Part shown: positions 36,384-46,510 of the stretch, one piece after another
How the letters are laid out: every line of letters begins with the position of its first letter
Position numbering within the stretch: position 1 is the stretch's first letter
Source of the DNA: Prochlorococcus sp. MIT 0701
GTDB lineage: Bacteria > Cyanobacteriota > Cyanobacteriia > PCC-6307 > Cyanobiaceae
Reading direction: 5' to 3'
Assembly (NCBI RefSeq): GCF_000760295.1
Contig: NZ_JNBA01000018.1
Span: 1-58,446, forward strand
DNA: 58,446 bases
Position numbers and translations under genes: made by a program
The notes under the pieces: generated by a model
The model's database searches: none
Told to the model about the DNA's origin: nothing
Seen by the model: only the letters and a program-made list of their open reading frames with translations

Positions 36384-37382
36384 TTAACCGATCTCTCCCT
36401 CAGATCGAAGGGCGCCTCCACAGCTTGATCCATTGCCTGCAGTGCAACCAAAACAATGAGGGCCAACAGTGATTGGTTGACCAGGCCATTGAAATTCGCT
36501 TTCCAGCAAGTCCCTAAGGTGATGAACAGGCCCCTTAAGGTGAAGACTCAGTTGCTGGTTGAAATCACAGTCAAAAAGCTGGCCCTGCCAATTCACACTG
36601 ATCAAGCTTCGGCACATAACCGTTTTTAGATTATCGGGATTATGAGCACCTTCAAGAAGCTGCTGATAACTCTCTCGCTGGCCGGACATGCTCAACTGTG
36701 TAGCGAAACGTTGAATCGGCATGTTCGCTATCGTGAATAATCTGGTGAATTCGATGCCATACCGTTTTTTCAGCTCTTTACGATAGGCCTCTTCTAATTG
36801 GGCTTGAGGAGGAGGCAGATGAGGACCCTGGGGGTTAAAAATCAAGTTAAGAATTAGTTGCTCATCGGATTGCCCATAACCAAGTTGATTCAACTGACGT
36901 AAACCAATAAGGCTGCGTTCAAACACTCCTTGACCACGTTGTTGGTCTACATTCTCAGCCTCGTAACAAGGCAGAGAAGCAACCACAGTGACACGTTGTT
37001 TTGCAAGAAAAGCCGCTAGGTCTTCCTGGCCTGGCTCAGTGAGGATGGTTAGGTTGCAACGATCGATAACCTCCACACCCAAACATCTGGCCTGAATGAC
37101 CAAATCCTTAAATCCTGGGTGAAGCTCGGGAGCTCCACCGGTGAGGTCAAGACATCCCAGCTGGTATTGATCCAACACCTTTGGTATCAAGGCCATGGTT
37201 TGCGGATCCATCATTTCCAGACGGGTCGGTCCTGCATTCACATGGCAGTGGGCACAGCTCTGGTTGCATCGGTAACCAAGGTTGACCTGCAAAGTACTTA
37301 GGTTGTCCCGATGCAGCTCCGGGAAAACCTCAGATCGAAACGCAGTTGCTGACGTGTCGTGAGAAGGCAACACAGAAATCAT
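36384..37382 (-). CDS. arsS: Arsenosugar biosynthesis radical SAM protein ArsS
   Basis: 332 residues. The radical SAM cysteines are at 39, 43 and 46 in CNQSCAHCHVNAGP. The family pattern continues with LDLTGGAPELHPGF, LPCYEAENVDQQRGQGVFE and LNLIFNPQGPHLPPPQ, and ends with the C-terminal cluster CFGCTAGNGSSCGG. ArsS moves the adenosyl group of SAM to dimethylarsenite on the way to arsenosugars. The partner methyltransferase ArsM, usual in this pathway, is not in the window. Length normal; ATG 37382. Confidence 0.92.
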   Translation of the reverse strand: MISVLPSHDTSATAFRSEVFPELHRDNLSTLQVNLGYRCNQSCAHCHVNAGPTRLEMMDPQTMALIPKVLDQYQLGCLDLTGGAPELHPGFKDLVIQARCLGVEVIDRCNLTILTEPGQEDLAAFLAKQRVTVVASLPCYEAENVDQQRGQGVFERSLIGLRQLNQLGYGQSDEQLILNLIFNPQGPHLPPPQAQLEEAYRKELKKRYGIEFTRLFTIANMPIQRFATQLSMSGQRESYQQLLEGAHNPDNLKTVMCRSLISVNWQGQLFDCDFNQQLSLHLKGPVHHLRDLLESEFQWPGQPITVGPHCFGCTAGNGSSCGGALRSEGEIG

Positions 37383-38073
37383 TTGAGTGCAATCATCCTG
37401 ACGTGGCCAATGGCAAACAAACCACTTAGTTAGTTATTACTGCTGATGTCGAAACAAACTGATGATTCTTTGAAACCAGAACCTTTAGCGAGACGACTTA
37501 ATAGAAGTACAATACTTTACTCACGTTCAACAGAAGCTCTTTACTGAACCAATCATCCACTAGCATAAGAGCAGAGAGGCAACAACAAAACATTAACCAT
37601 GCATCCTGTACTTGCTACATTCAGATCAAGTCTTTACAACATTTACGTTCCCACTTTTACTTTATAAATTGAGAGAAAGCAATGGCGAGATTATCGATCA
37701 TGCCCTAAAAAGGATACAAAATATTCGAGGGTCAGGACAGATTGCAATGCCGTACTTTCTAAGGTAGATTCACAAGGAAGAATGCATCCTTACTTTAAGA
37801 AATGAATAGCATCAAAAGGAATCTTGTTCTAAAAAAGAGATGGTTAAATACGATCAACTCATGCAGTCACTCAATATAGAATTTTCAAACGACTTGGAAT
37901 GATTTCTCAAGACATGGAGCTGGCTAAATTGTTGTTCGATATACTGAATCTAGAAGAACAATCAATCAAGGCAAAGGAACTCTAGTACTTATATCTAATC
38001 TCACCCTTGAGACCCAATAGGCTCGAAAGAATGACCTCCTCTTAGCCCTCCCAAAGATTACAGATTACAGCTG
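37383..38073. other. Intergenic region
   Basis: About 690 bp, AT-rich. No gene or clear structure seen. Confidence 0.5.
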
Positions 38074-39279
38074 TCAACGAGCTGAACGACGTTCAGCAAG
38101 TGACCTAAACCAAGCCACGTATGTGCTGGGGCCGCTAGGAACCAGTACATCAAAATGCAGGGGATCCTCAGGATCACTAATTCCTTGCAGGTGTTCATCT
38201 CTAAGGCTGGGTCGGTATACTTCACCGCCACTACTATCCACAAGAACCACTCGATTGGGACGGTTATAAATCGTACCTAAATCCTGTAACAAGGTAAGAA
38301 AACCGCGGTCGCTTCCGCCACGTAACCATCCGGTTCCATCAGGAGATGGATTGGATGTAACCGTATCACCCACACCCATCAAAAGTGGCATCTGATCAAC
38401 AGGAATACGCTTGCGGCAGAGATCCAACAATCCCTGATGAGTCTTAGGCGCTGAACGCACATCAAAGTCTTTGCCTAGAGGAGCTTTGCCTTTGTGTTTA
38501 GCGATATGCTTGTTAATCAAAACTAATAGTCCGGCTTCCTTCACAGCACCTTGGAGCATGAACTGGATATCAGTGGTGCCTACATCACCAGGGGCAGCAG
38601 GCTTGAGTCTCTCCAGTTGTCCATCACAACCCATATTGGGAGCAATATGCAGAAAAAACGAATTAGGAAAGCCAGCACTTATGGCACTATTAATCAATTC
38701 ATTCATCAACTCCTGCAGCATAATTTGCAGGGATTGCTGAATGCCGACATCGTCAGGAGTCAGGCTAAACAAGCCATTCAAGAGAATTGTGGGCGATAGC
38801 TCTGTATCAAGAACTGACATCTTTGCGAGGATTTGGATCTCCTCAGAGGTGCGCTGGGGTAGCAATGCATGGAGACGCTGTTCAAGCAAGGTCTGCATTC
38901 GGCTAGGCAGTGCAGCAAGAAAGGCAATTTCTGCATCACTAATACCGGGATGACTGATCTCGCCATAACAATTCTGGAGTTGCACACCGCCTGCGGCTAA
39001 TCCCGGTAAGTAGAGGCCCTGCTTAGCCGGCAGCTGGGGATCACCCAAAGCTCTCTCGACTACACAATTGACTCCACGATGTCCGCCATGCTCTCCATTG
39101 GTAAGCACAGAGAAAGACCCCTCAAGCCTTTTGGCTGCCCATACGTAGGAAGGATCCAAAACTCTCGTCAGAGGATCCTTGACAAGGGGGATACAAACGC
39201 CGTCAAGATCCTGAACGATCAAGAGGTCTTCAGTACTGACCATCTCAGACAAAAGCTGATCGAGGTCGATGTGGCCCAT
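38074..39279 (-). CDS. stpA: Glucosylglycerol-3-phosphate phosphatase StpA
   Basis: 401 residues. The phosphatase motif D-L-D-G-V-C-I-P-L-V near residue 24 and the pattern LVKDPLTR, L-T-NGEHGGHRGVN and G-VGDTVTSNPSPDGTGWLRGGSDRGFL fit StpA/GgpP, which removes phosphate from glucosylglycerol phosphate to yield the compatible solute glucosylglycerol. Length is close to known StpA proteins (about 420). The synthase GgpS is not in the window. Divergent from a GpsA-like gene across 325 bp, which likely holds salt-regulated promoters (inference). Confidence 0.85.
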   Translation of the reverse strand: MGHIDLDQLLSEMVSTEDLLIVQDLDGVCIPLVKDPLTRVLDPSYVWAAKRLEGSFSVLTNGEHGGHRGVNCVVERALGDPQLPAKQGLYLPGLAAGGVQLQNCYGEISHPGISDAEIAFLAALPSRMQTLLEQRLHALLPQRTSEEIQILAKMSVLDTELSPTILLNGLFSLTPDDVGIQQSLQIMLQELMNELINSAISAGFPNSFFLHIAPNMGCDGQLERLKPAAPGDVGTTDIQFMLQGAVKEAGLLVLINKHIAKHKGKAPLGKDFDVRSAPKTHQGLLDLCRKRIPVDQMPLLMGVGDTVTSNPSPDGTGWLRGGSDRGFLTLLQDLGTIYNRPNRVVLVDSSGGEVYRPSLRDEHLQGISDPEDPLHFDVLVPSGPSTYVAWFRSLAERRSAR

Positions 39280-39604
39280 GTTTCGTTGATATGGCCGGGT
39301 CTACACACCTTCCCACGTTGGGGACGATGGGCCAAGTCACTGACATGGAAACGCTTTGGCTAGCGGCTAGTAACTAGTGAGCAACGATCATTGATGCGAG
39401 GACAAAGTTCAGCTGTTTGTTGAGCAGATCCTGATTGAACTAAAGGCCACAAAAGCTGTCCGGTCTGAAGAGAAGGTGCTCGAATTATCATAGAGATTAA
39501 ACGTTTTAATATGCTGATATGCAAATTTCCATTTTCCTGAGATCAGCCGCATCCGTAGGGTTAAAGAAGACAACAACAAATCTGCATAGAAGCAAGGAGG
39601 AGTG
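39280..39604. other. Divergent promoter region stpA / GpsA-like gene
   Basis: No gene. Ends with AAGGAGG at 39594-39600, an unusually strong ribosome binding site for a picocyanobacterium, 4 nt before ATG 39605. Confidence 0.6.
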
Positions 39605-41116
39605 ATGAACAACAGTTTTTTCACCAAGTCCCTAAATCCGGAGTTGATTCAAAACAGAATTAGAGCACTGGAAAATGGCAATGTAGGGTTCTACAGCGTG
39701 GGGCTTTATCCTGCCTCACTGGCATACAACTGTGCGATGCAAACAGCTGGTGTCAGCTTATTGCTTGCCCCGCGTCCAGAACGGGAATTGCTGGGAGCCT
39801 TTCCAGAGGGTTCATTGGATGGAATGGATGAGGCCCATATTGCATCGGTTGTAAAGATGGGCACACATATAAAAGCTGGGGTTCGTGTCACAAACACACT
39901 GGCTGATCTAATTGAACGCTGTGAACTCGTCGTCCTCAGTGCGAACAGCAACCATGTGGAGCTAGACCTCGAGGAAGCATGTCGACTACGTAAGGAGATG
40001 AAACGAGAACAGGTTGTTCTAGCTTGTCTAGCCGGTTCCTTCTCTCATAACCAGATCAATAATGAATCGTATGTCCTATGTGAAAAACAACCAAATCTAG
40101 CTTTCTTCTCAGGATTTCACCGCCATGGAGCATTGCGAAATCCGTTTGATAGCTTCACGGCAAACTTCTGCCATCCAAATGCACTGACAGCAATGCTTGG
40201 AGCTCGAATGCTGGATCGATTATCACCCAACATACAGGTTTCATCAGGTGTTCACAATATTGAAGGGCAATATATCAAAGCAGCAAAAAATATGGCATCA
40301 ATATTTGCAGGGTTTGGTTATACATACCACCATGATAATCCAGGCGTACTTCCAACTCTACTGACCTTACTTTTAGATCAGTGTCTTGATCAAGCTGCCA
40401 CAGTGTCGATGTGTAGAAATGATCGTCAGGGGCTCTACAATCAACAACCATTTTCATTAACGGAGCTTGGTTACGGAGTGCAGCGCATTGAAGCCGCATT
40501 GGCTCGAGATGGGGAGATGGAAAAGGTGCGAGATCACACCTTTGCACAACTTACTGCCATGGTTGCAGATGTTAGGGGCAGCATGATGCTTCCGGTTTGT
40601 GGCAAACCTACGCGTAACTTTCAAGCTGGGCAAATACTCGCTAAAAAGATGAAAGAAGAACAGCGCTGCCCCCATCAAATGGAAGAATTTGAAGAATGGT
40701 GTGAGTCGGATGGGCTACAAAAGGGAGGGTTAGAAGGCTTAAAGTCTCTACGTTATTGGCCACAAATTGTTCGTAATTACTCTATCCCTCTGCATGATTC
40801 ATCAATGGTGAATCTTTTATACATGTCTATCTATGGAAATCAATCTACCAAAGGAGTTGCTTATTCTGTGATGACAGAGAGTCGTGAACTCACTAATTAC
40901 TGCCAGGAATCTGTCAGGCCAACCCATAGCCGCAGATATGCCGAAGCTCTGCAGAATCTTGACAACCAAGAGGCTATAGACCTCATCGTTAATGCAGTGA
41001 TTGCCGACAATGGACGACGTGCAATACGGGATGATTCATTCCTTAATGATACGGAGTCAGTAGACAAGATACCTGCTTATCTCAAGGCGATGAATGTAAT
41101 CGAGTCAAGCCTATAA
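39605..41116 (+). CDS. GpsA-like dehydrogenase-family protein of unknown substrate
   Basis: 503 residues from ATG 39605, chosen because AAGGAGG lies 4 nt upstream (a GTG one codon earlier is too close). N-terminal Rossmann-like part (V-G-F-Y-SVGLYPASLAYNCA, then a beta-strand VSLLLAPR) without a perfect GxGxxG. The segment HNIEGQYIKAAKNMASIFAG (about 221-240) with its Lys-Asn resembles the catalytic Lys helix of glycerol-3-phosphate and 6-phosphogluconate dehydrogenases. Long extra C-terminal part. Next to stpA it could act on glycerol-3-phosphate, the precursor of glucosylglycerol (inference). I am not certain of the family. Confidence 0.6.
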   Translation: MNNSFFTKSLNPELIQNRIRALENGNVGFYSVGLYPASLAYNCAMQTAGVSLLLAPRPERELLGAFPEGSLDGMDEAHIASVVKMGTHIKAGVRVTNTLADLIERCELVVLSANSNHVELDLEEACRLRKEMKREQVVLACLAGSFSHNQINNESYVLCEKQPNLAFFSGFHRHGALRNPFDSFTANFCHPNALTAMLGARMLDRLSPNIQVSSGVHNIEGQYIKAAKNMASIFAGFGYTYHHDNPGVLPTLLTLLLDQCLDQAATVSMCRNDRQGLYNQQPFSLTELGYGVQRIEAALARDGEMEKVRDHTFAQLTAMVADVRGSMMLPVCGKPTRNFQAGQILAKKMKEEQRCPHQMEEFEEWCESDGLQKGGLEGLKSLRYWPQIVRNYSIPLHDSSMVNLLYMSIYGNQSTKGVAYSVMTESRELTNYCQESVRPTHSRRYAEALQNLDNQEAIDLIVNAVIADNGRRAIRDDSFLNDTESVDKIPAYLKAMNVIESSL

Positions 41117-41239
41117 ATAGGATTCACCAGCAGATCACCAGTAATTTCAACACATCTGCTGAATTGAAAGCCAATATCCCTTGATTTGAATCATGAGCAA
41201 GCTGGCTGATCTGGTTATCAGATCATAAGTCTGAGTCAA

Positions 41240-43996
41240 TTAAGGACTTGGCAAGTAAATAGTCTTATCGGCAATTGTTTCGTAAGGGGTAGGGTCGCAA
41301 CTGAGCACAATTACCTGAAGGCCACGCTTTACCGCCTGGGTCATCATCCTGAGCACTGTCTCGATGCGATCTGGATCAGTATTGGTAAAAGCATCATCAA
41401 ACAGAATTGGCAAACAGTCGCCATGTCCTCCTTTGAGGGCATCTGCGATCGAAAGACGAAGAGCCCCATTGAGCTGTTCCTTCATGCCACCACTTAAATC
41501 TCGAAACTGTACGTTTTGACCATCACGTCGAAGGCCTAATTCTCGAAATCCATCATGAGGGTCGAAATTAAGGTGACAACGATCGTTTTCGTTACCAAGC
41601 AGGGGCTGTAAGTAAGAACAAATTGCCTGGCTAAGTGGAGTCGTATATCGATTCGATAGTTCGACTTGAGCTTGTTGAAATGATTTCAAGAGCCTTTGCT
41701 GTGCATGAGCAAGCATCAATTGTTCACGCTCTTCCAGCTTGGCCTGATTGAAGTTGACGCGGGCTTCCTCAAGAGCAGCATAAGGATCAAGGCTTCCAAG
41801 CCCTTCACAGCGTTCACGCAGAGCTCCTCGTTGTCCGCTAAGCACCTGTAAATGTTCCTGCAAACGTTTTTCTTCGGCATCCAGCTCTGAAAGAGCTGAC
41901 TTGATGGCTTGTAGAGTTTGGGTTCCGAGTTGTTGTTCCAAATCAGAAACTTTCTGTCCCAAGTGAGTCAGTGACTGATTAAGTTTCAGTAGTTTTTCCT
42001 CAATGTCTGGTTCAGGACCATGTTCAGTCAAAAGAGATTTCCTATGTTCTTTTCGTTCAATTTGTTTTGCACTTAGCACCTCAAGTGAAAGTGTAAGCTT
42101 CTGCAAGTTCTTGTCTTGCTCATACTCTTCTCGATGCAGCTGCTGAAGTTGTAACTTGACGACCTTAATTGACTCACTAATGGTTCTGTAATTCTGGCGA
42201 TATCGCTTAAGCTCAACGCGGATTGTCTCGAGATCAAGAGGTTGATTCAAGATTCCATCATTAGAGAATGAACTGTCATCTAACTTGGAAGGTTCTAATT
42301 CTGAGGTCATCTCTTGCTCAAGTTCATGCTGACGAGTTTCAAGTTGTTTTTTTTGCAGAGATAGGCTTATATTTCCATCATGTCTATCTTGACTTCCATT
42401 GAGTTGTTCGTTAACAAGATTCAATTGCTGACTCAACTGATTTCTGTGATTAATCTTTTGTTCGGCTTCCTCTAAAGAGTTCACTTGCCATGCCTTCAGG
42501 GTATCCGTGTACTTCAGAAGATGCCTCTGATGGTCTCGTTTTAGATCCTCAATACCCGTACCTTGACCAGGATTAATATGAAAGCGAACTCCATCACCAA
42601 CATTCACGGTGAAGCTTGATGTAAGGCGTTTCGTCTCACCCTCCTTCAAAGGAAAGCCATCGACAAGTACAGGTTGATCAGCAAGTTCTAGATTCAACTG
42701 AGATGCCATCGTTTCAATGCGAATAGCACATCCTTTGACTTGGTCATAACAATCACGAAGCCGCTGCAAGTTAGCCACACCAAGATCAGGCAGTGCGTCG
42801 AGTTGAATTTGCAGTGTTTGGGATTGGTTGCGCAAGCGTTGTTGCTCGTTGTGCTGTCGTTGGAGGGATTCGCGTTGAAGCTTGAGCTGTGTGAGTTCTT
42901 CTAACCGTCTCATATTCAGACCCCTTAATTCCCAGTCCGATCGTTGTTGCTCCAGATCACCGAGCTCTTGCTGTGTGGTCTCAATCTGCTTTTGGGTCTC
43001 ACTAAGACTGTGCTTAAGCAGAGTCTGCTGCTCACTCCCCTCCTCAAGATTCTTCTGGCAGAGGAAAAATTCTTTGTTGATTTGATGATTGGCATCAAGG
43101 ACGCTTTGCAGTTGTTTCTTTCGCAGTTGAAGAGGTTCGAGCTGCTGTCGATAAAGGAGCAGAGCAGCTTCGTCCTGACGGGTCTGCTCCTGTTGCGTTT
43201 GCAACTCGAAACGTCGCTTCTTGAGGGCGGGTTTGCGGTCTGACATGAGCAAATCAAGCTCATGCTCAAGTTGATCCAACTCTGCACTGGTGGCTTCAAA
43301 GCTGTCCCGTTGCAGTTCAGCAGTCTTAAGAACATCTTCCGCGCTCTCTCGTTGTTGCTGACATTGCCAAAGAAGTGAATTACGACGAACCCCTCGACTA
43401 GTGAAAGTGGCTTCCACAAGAGTCTCCAACTCCGTACTCACCTTTTGATCAAGAGGTGATTGCAAAGACACTTCTGCCCGTTGCTCCAATTGCTGCATCA
43501 ACCCATTGAGGTCGTAATGCTGCGGTCCTTGATCTAAAAGATTCTGGCCAGCTAGCCCCTGTAACACCCAGAGATGAGCCCATCGACTCGGAAGGACTCG
43601 CGCTGCCTGACGACTACCAACGATCTCATCAACTCCGAGAAGTTTTGCTAGAAGCTCTTCTGCTGCAGAACCGCTGAGTGGTACTTCTTGCCCGGTTCCA
43701 TCAAGCCGTACGCTGCCACTCTGTCCACTAAAGCGTTTGCTCAACGACCAGATCGCACCTTTTGCTTCAAAAGAAAGTTCAATGAGGGGGTGGCCTGGGA
43801 AAAGATTAGAGCGCAACGCTTCTACTAGCGAGCCGCTAGCTGTGGCCTTGAGAAATAAGCCTCGATGCATCGCCTCCACAAGTGAGCTTTTACCGCTTTC
43901 ATTGGCTCCTGAAATCAACGTCAATCCGGGCGAAAAGTCGACCTCCAAAAGTCGATGACGGCGAACATTTTCAAGATGGCAGTGCAGTAAGCGCAT
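41240..43996 (-). CDS. SbcC/YhaN-like DNA-repair ATPase
   Basis: 918 residues. Walker A in LISGANESGKSSLVEAMHRG near residues 28-47; ABC signature LSGGMKEQLNGALRLS and Walker B PILFDDAFTNTDPDR near 835-880. Between them are two long Gln/Leu/Glu-rich coiled coils separated by a beta-rich insert at about 430-495. There is no C-x-x-C zinc hook, so it is closer to the YhaN-like branch than to classical SbcC/Rad50. It lies 7 bp downstream of its SbcD-like nuclease partner and should form an ATP-driven nuclease complex acting on DNA ends and hairpins. Confidence 0.85.
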   Translation of the reverse strand: MRLLHCHLENVRRHRLLEVDFSPGLTLISGANESGKSSLVEAMHRGLFLKATASGSLVEALRSNLFPGHPLIELSFEAKGAIWSLSKRFSGQSGSVRLDGTGQEVPLSGSAAEELLAKLLGVDEIVGSRQAARVLPSRWAHLWVLQGLAGQNLLDQGPQHYDLNGLMQQLEQRAEVSLQSPLDQKVSTELETLVEATFTSRGVRRNSLLWQCQQQRESAEDVLKTAELQRDSFEATSAELDQLEHELDLLMSDRKPALKKRRFELQTQQEQTRQDEAALLLYRQQLEPLQLRKKQLQSVLDANHQINKEFFLCQKNLEEGSEQQTLLKHSLSETQKQIETTQQELGDLEQQRSDWELRGLNMRRLEELTQLKLQRESLQRQHNEQQRLRNQSQTLQIQLDALPDLGVANLQRLRDCYDQVKGCAIRIETMASQLNLELADQPVLVDGFPLKEGETKRLTSSFTVNVGDGVRFHINPGQGTGIEDLKRDHQRHLLKYTDTLKAWQVNSLEEAEQKINHRNQLSQQLNLVNEQLNGSQDRHDGNISLSLQKKQLETRQHELEQEMTSELEPSKLDDSSFSNDGILNQPLDLETIRVELKRYRQNYRTISESIKVVKLQLQQLHREEYEQDKNLQKLTLSLEVLSAKQIERKEHRKSLLTEHGPEPDIEEKLLKLNQSLTHLGQKVSDLEQQLGTQTLQAIKSALSELDAEEKRLQEHLQVLSGQRGALRERCEGLGSLDPYAALEEARVNFNQAKLEEREQLMLAHAQQRLLKSFQQAQVELSNRYTTPLSQAICSYLQPLLGNENDRCHLNFDPHDGFRELGLRRDGQNVQFRDLSGGMKEQLNGALRLSIADALKGGHGDCLPILFDDAFTNTDPDRIETVLRMMTQAVKRGLQVIVLSCDPTPYETIADKTIYLPSP

Positions 43997-44003
43997 AGTG
44001 CGA

Positions 44004-45293
44004 TCAGTGATTCAAGGATGATTCGCTGCAAAGTCGATATAATTCACAAAGAGCCAACTCGATCAGCTCGGCTTCGCTCTGCTGTTCAGTTGTAAGAGAT
44101 TTGATAGGTTCAAGTTTTTCAAGTTCTTCCTGTAGTTGTAAGGCAATAGAACTAATCAAATGATCTTCACGGCGATCAGTCATGGCCCGAAGTTCTTCCT
44201 GCCCTGGACGTCGATGGCAGATTCCTTTAATGCGTACATGCAGCAATTGCGTCCTTAGCACCTCGATTAAGGCATCAAAGCGTTGATACTCACGAAGGCT
44301 CAGTTGTCCATTAATTTCAAGCCTCAATAGATCACGGCCTACTCGACTTCCAATGCGCTGCTGGAGAGTCCGCTCGAGTCGATCAAGATCGCTTGTGGTT
44401 CTGAGCTGTACCCGAAGATTGTGCCAGTGCAACCCAGCCGTTGATACAGACTTGGGGATAGGACATGTCCCTCCTCTATCAATATCAAACACTAAAACCT
44501 GCCCACGCTGGTCCTGGTCCCCCTGATCAAAGCGATCCGGTTCAGGGGTTCCGCAATACCAAGCACGATCTCCTACTTGTTTGAGATTGTGCCAGTCGCC
44601 AAGAGCAACGTAATCAACTTGCCCATGTTGGATCATGTCAAGATCAATGCGGTTGATCCTGTCCGACTGACCAGCGCTGTCTTGGTTGTAATCAGTACTC
44701 TCGAATCCGTGCACAGCTCCATGTGCAAGAACAATTCGAGGACAATCTTCAGCTATATCCTGCCAGTCCAGCTGACTTATCCAGGCTGAGGGGTCTTCGC
44801 TATCGCGCTGACGCAGCAGAGGGCAAGGCAAAACAAGAGCATGCTCAATCAAAACCGGCTCCGGTTTAAGAAGCAGCTGCATCAAGGGTGCTCGTTCCTT
44901 CAACTGCCTTTGAACATCCTGGCGCTGCCAAACCCCTCCAGCTCCACCATGGTCATGATTGCCCGGAATCACCAGGACTGGACGATTCATAGAGCCAATC
45001 ACCTCCAGGACCTCCATCACCACAGCTGATGGGACGGTGCTGGAATCGAACAGATCGCCTGCCACCAGAACGGCATCGACGTTGTGCTCTTCGGCAACAG
45101 CAGCGATCCGTGAAACAGACAAGATCCGCTGCTGTTGCAGGCGAAAGCGCTTCTGAGGATCTGTGATATTCCTAAAGGGCTTACCGATTTGCCAGTCAGC
45201 GGTGTGAAGAAATCGGGGCAAAGCTGCAACACTCTTCGGTTCCCCATGGTGCCGTGACTCTTCTATTTCCGAAGCCCCCTCAGGGGAGTTCAA
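44004..45293 (-). CDS. SbcD/Mre11-like DNA exonuclease
   Basis: 429 residues. Dimetal phosphoesterase motifs: HTADWQIGKPF (residues about 30-40), VAGDLFDSS, VIPGNHDHGG, LAHGAVHGFE, and YVALGDWHNL. These match SbcD/Mre11 nucleases. The start is uncertain: TTG 45293 is the longest, and an in-frame TTG just before PRFLHTADW would give a shorter protein starting right at the domain. First gene of an operon with the SbcC-like ATPase. Confidence 0.88.
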   Translation of the reverse strand: MNSPEGASEIEESRHHGEPKSVAALPRFLHTADWQIGKPFRNITDPQKRFRLQQQRILSVSRIAAVAEEHNVDAVLVAGDLFDSSTVPSAVVMEVLEVIGSMNRPVLVIPGNHDHGGAGGVWQRQDVQRQLKERAPLMQLLLKPEPVLIEHALVLPCPLLRQRDSEDPSAWISQLDWQDIAEDCPRIVLAHGAVHGFESTDYNQDSAGQSDRINRIDLDMIQHGQVDYVALGDWHNLKQVGDRAWYCGTPEPDRFDQGDQDQRGQVLVFDIDRGGTCPIPKSVSTAGLHWHNLRVQLRTTSDLDRLERTLQQRIGSRVGRDLLRLEINGQLSLREYQRFDALIEVLRTQLLHVRIKGICHRRPGQEELRAMTDRREDHLISSIALQLQEELEKLEPIKSLTTEQQSEAELIELALCELYRLCSESSLNH

Positions 45294-45438
45294 ATTGGCA
45301 AAGGGTCCCTATATGTGTGTCAAGCACTGACCTGAAAGGTCTTCTGAGCTGGGGCCAGTCAGACTTGGTCATAATTCCCCGCAGAACTAGTCAGATTTAA
45401 AGCAGTTCAACTGCGCAGCATGGTTCTGCCCACCCTTA

Positions 45439-45645
45439 GTGTTCGAAGTGAAATCATTAACGCCTCGAGAACGCTTTGTCCTCCGTCTGGTTTGTGACGG
45501 GTTTACCAACCGCGAGATTGGTCACCAGATGTTCATCGCAGAAACAACTGCTCGAGGGCATGTCAACTCGATCCTTCGCAAATTAGATGTCCGCAATCGT
45601 GCGGCGGCAGCTGCTGAGGGTATCCGGCGTCAATGGGTTGCCTGA
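45439..45645 (+). CDS. LuxR-type HTH-only regulator
   Basis: 68 residues from GTG 45439. The whole protein is a LuxR/NarL helix-turn-helix: LTPRERFVLRLVCDGFTNRE, IG-x-x-MFIAETTARGHVNSIL and RKLDVRNRAAA. No receiver or ligand domain is present, so it is a stand-alone DNA-binding module like GerE. It lies divergent from sbcD; target unknown. Confidence 0.85.
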   Translation: MFEVKSLTPRERFVLRLVCDGFTNREIGHQMFIAETTARGHVNSILRKLDVRNRAAAAAEGIRRQWVA

Positions 45646-46510
45646 TCAAGTCTTATGTTCAAGAGCCTTTGTTGAAATCTTCACTGCGTTCAGCTTCTAT
45701 CAAGCGGATTGATTCTAAAGCCCAGAAGTGATCTACAGATGGAAGGGCGCGCAAGCAAGGCCTGTAGATCACCACAGTCCTAGGTCGCATAAGTTCCATA
45801 GAAGACAGCAAAGTGCTTCTGATGTTGTCCCAGCTGCGCGGCTATTTTCCTTGTCAGATTAGTTGGGAAGAAAATAACAACTCTTTCGAAACATTCACAA
45901 TAGAGGCCACTGCTGATGAATGGAGCTGCCATATTCGGGATTTTTATCTTGCGCGTGCAATGAGAGTCATACCTATAGAGAAGGATTACAACATTAAGTT
46001 GGTGAAACTATTGCTGAAAAAGAGATGCAACGATATGTAGATTAAAAGCTGCTCTATATGATTGCCCAACAAACTTAACAAGACCCTGTAACATAGGAGC
46101 CATAGATTCTCAATGCCTTAATCCACAGGGGTAACAAAGCTCGATTAACTATAGATTACTTATAAATCGATGACCTGAAAGCCAATCTCTATGATCATTC
46201 CCAACCACAGATTCGAGCCTATCGACTAAATAAATTCGCTACAGTGGGCATCAACCTCTGGATCTCGAACAAGGCATGCACCTCCAGCTCAAGAACAAAA
46301 GCATCATTCCAAGCATGATGAACTGAGGAACCAGGCCCTAACTTAAAAATTCAATCCGTACAGAACTAGCCTGATTTCAGCTGCAAGTCATCGACTCTGT
46401 AAGTCAAAGAGAGAGCTTAGGGGATCCACCGCCTGCATTTCTGCACACTCATCACTGGCAAAAGCCTCTAGGGACATCATCGTTGCCAATAAAGACACAA
46501 CTAAACAGTC
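45646..46510. other. Intergenic region
   Basis: About 865 bp. A 75-codon frame at 45813-46040 (ending KLVKLLLKKRCNDM) is the best coding-like stretch, but I cannot support it. No RNA recognised. Confidence 0.4.
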
